Of a stretch of DNA of 64,000 nt, positions 62,791-64,000 are shown in pieces. The notes beneath the pieces were generated by a model that was not told the origin of the DNA, did no database searches, and saw only the letters and a list, made by a program, of their open reading frames with translations. Each line of letters opens with the position of its first letter. Positions within the stretch are counted from its first letter, which is position 1. The stretch spans positions 11,255,976 through 11,319,975 of the forward strand of contig NW_024881283.1 of assembly GCF_018691265.1 (NCBI RefSeq), in the 5' to 3' direction. Origin of the DNA: Tyto alba (Eukaryota > Chordata > Aves > Strigiformes > Tytonidae). Made by a program: the position numbers and the translations under genes.

Positions 62791-64000
62791 TGAAGATAGA
62801 GAGAAGCATGGAAATACCAGTATCCTAAGTTTTAAACAAGGGTAAGGAAAAGAATTTAAATATAAACGAAGCAACTCAAATTCTCACATGATAAGCTTCC
62901 CCTTGTAATTTACTGAAATATTAACTATCTTATCTCAAAAGACTTACTCTGAAACTTAGGCAACCTTTTTTAGTGGCAATTATTTACAATAGTTAGTAAG
63001 GTTAAGGGGGACAGACCAGAGAAGAAGGATCACCCCTTCCTTTTCCATTGGCCAGAAAAATGACTAGAAACTATCATCAGTGATTTCTGATCGAACTTAT
63101 GATTGCTTGCATTTTCTATCTTGGACTTATGGGTACTTTTATTAAAATTACATGCAACCACATTTTTCCACACTTATTAAAGGAAAAAGATCAATAAATT
63201 AAATATACTGTTGCAGGAAAAGCATACTCTGTCTCTCTTTATATTTTCAAGTATACACTTGATATATCCCTGTAGAAATTCTACTTAGAAATACAATGCA
63301 GTATACCAAGGTTGACTGAGAACTTTTATTATACACAGCTGATGATATAAAAGAAATCGTAATGCCTTCAGTACTTCAAATTCTATAAATCCAAGAGACT
63401 CCAGACACTTCTTACAAAACCAGAAAATTTCACAATTTTTCTTCAAGCATCTCTGCTTTGGGAAAAGTGTTATGCACAGACCTATTTAAATAAAAACACT
63501 CCTCTACAGGCTTAAGTCCTCTCCATCATTTTTAGAATTGGTAAAGTCATTAACGGTGATATTTGTTTAGGCACAAAAAGTGGTGTGGATTTTTAACAAA
63601 CTACTACTATTATATTCTAGTATTTTGTATTCTACCATATTCTAATAAAACAAAATGCAAAAATGTGGATATCAAAAAGGGATTCAAGCCACAGGTTCAG
63701 ATTAGGGTACAAGATCTTGGGAGAAGAACGCTTCTGAGAAGGACTTAGGGAAGAACTCCAGTTTAAGCTCCCACTGTGATGTTGTGGAAAAATGGATGAA
63801 AGCAATAGCTGGATACACATAAGAGTAGAGAAGACAAGGGGAAATTATTCCATTATTGCAGTTTGCATCAATTAATCAAGTGTAACGCAAGTTCTGGTGC
63901 TTATTTTTTTGTTTACGAAAAGACTCTCAGAACTAACTTTATCACCATGTATAAGGATCATCATGGAAAGAATATGACAAACATTCTGCAGGCTTTTTCT
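62791..64000. other. Unique AT-rich non-coding sequence
   Basis: Follows the donor-like GTAAGT and looks like intronic or intergenic AT-rich sequence. No feature recognised to the end of the window. Confidence 0.45.

Noticed and set aside
1..64000. CRISPR arrays, prophage, operons, tRNA or rRNA genes
   Set aside because: No regularly spaced direct repeats, no ribosomal sites with long frames, and no tRNA- or rRNA-like sequence seen. The sequence is eukaryotic non-coding DNA.

Overview
The window looks like nuclear DNA from a bird, probably a neoavian lineage. It is AT-rich and has no open reading frame that I can defend as a gene. It carries CR1 LINE fragments, including 3' ends built on the avian ATTCTATG tail, and long terminal repeats (LTRs) of a type I recognise as widespread in neoavian genomes. 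No bacterial gene organisation, operon, rRNA, tRNA or CRISPR array is visible. The best description is a gene desert or a very long intron. I cannot name the neighbouring gene from sequence alone.

Layout. 1-10 kb is unremarkable unique sequence with homopurine and poly-A tracts near 3.9-4.4 kb. At about 10.0-10.6 kb and 16.6-17.0 kb there are very old CR1-like LINE remnants in sense orientation. A 61-nt homopyrimidine tract lies at 22.26 kb and an A/C-rich low-complexity stretch at 23.33-23.50 kb. At 25,372-25,975 and 30,002-30,602 lie two ERV LTRs in opposite orientation. Over 599 bp they are identical base for base when one is reverse-complemented, and their TATA boxes drive toward each other across 4.0 kb of unique DNA. 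At 32.67-32.93 kb, 34.9-35.2 kb, 36.1-36.3 kb and 40.4-40.8 kb there are four more CR1 loci of different ages. A GC-rich, truncated ERV LTR-type fragment sits at 45,876-46,330. The rest is single-copy-looking AT-rich sequence.

Likely functional DNA. Three stretches read like conserved regulatory DNA rather than decayed repeats. The strongest is 62.30-62.79 kb. It holds two exact copies of the PBX-MEIS/PREP composite site TGATTGACAG (on the minus strand), a palindromic pair of MEIS/PREP half-sites, a homeodomain core, an AP-1 site, and a good splice donor 20 nt after an ATG codon. The others are about 51.83-52.11 kb (forkhead, SOX and TCF/LEF-like sites) and about 37.95-38.48 kb. These are inferences from motif content; no alignment could be run.

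The most unusual object is the perfect inverted LTR pair. The identity is complete, yet neither copy has a recognisable target-site duplication. That points to recent gene conversion, inverted duplication or an assembly fold-back rather than two ordinary fresh insertions.
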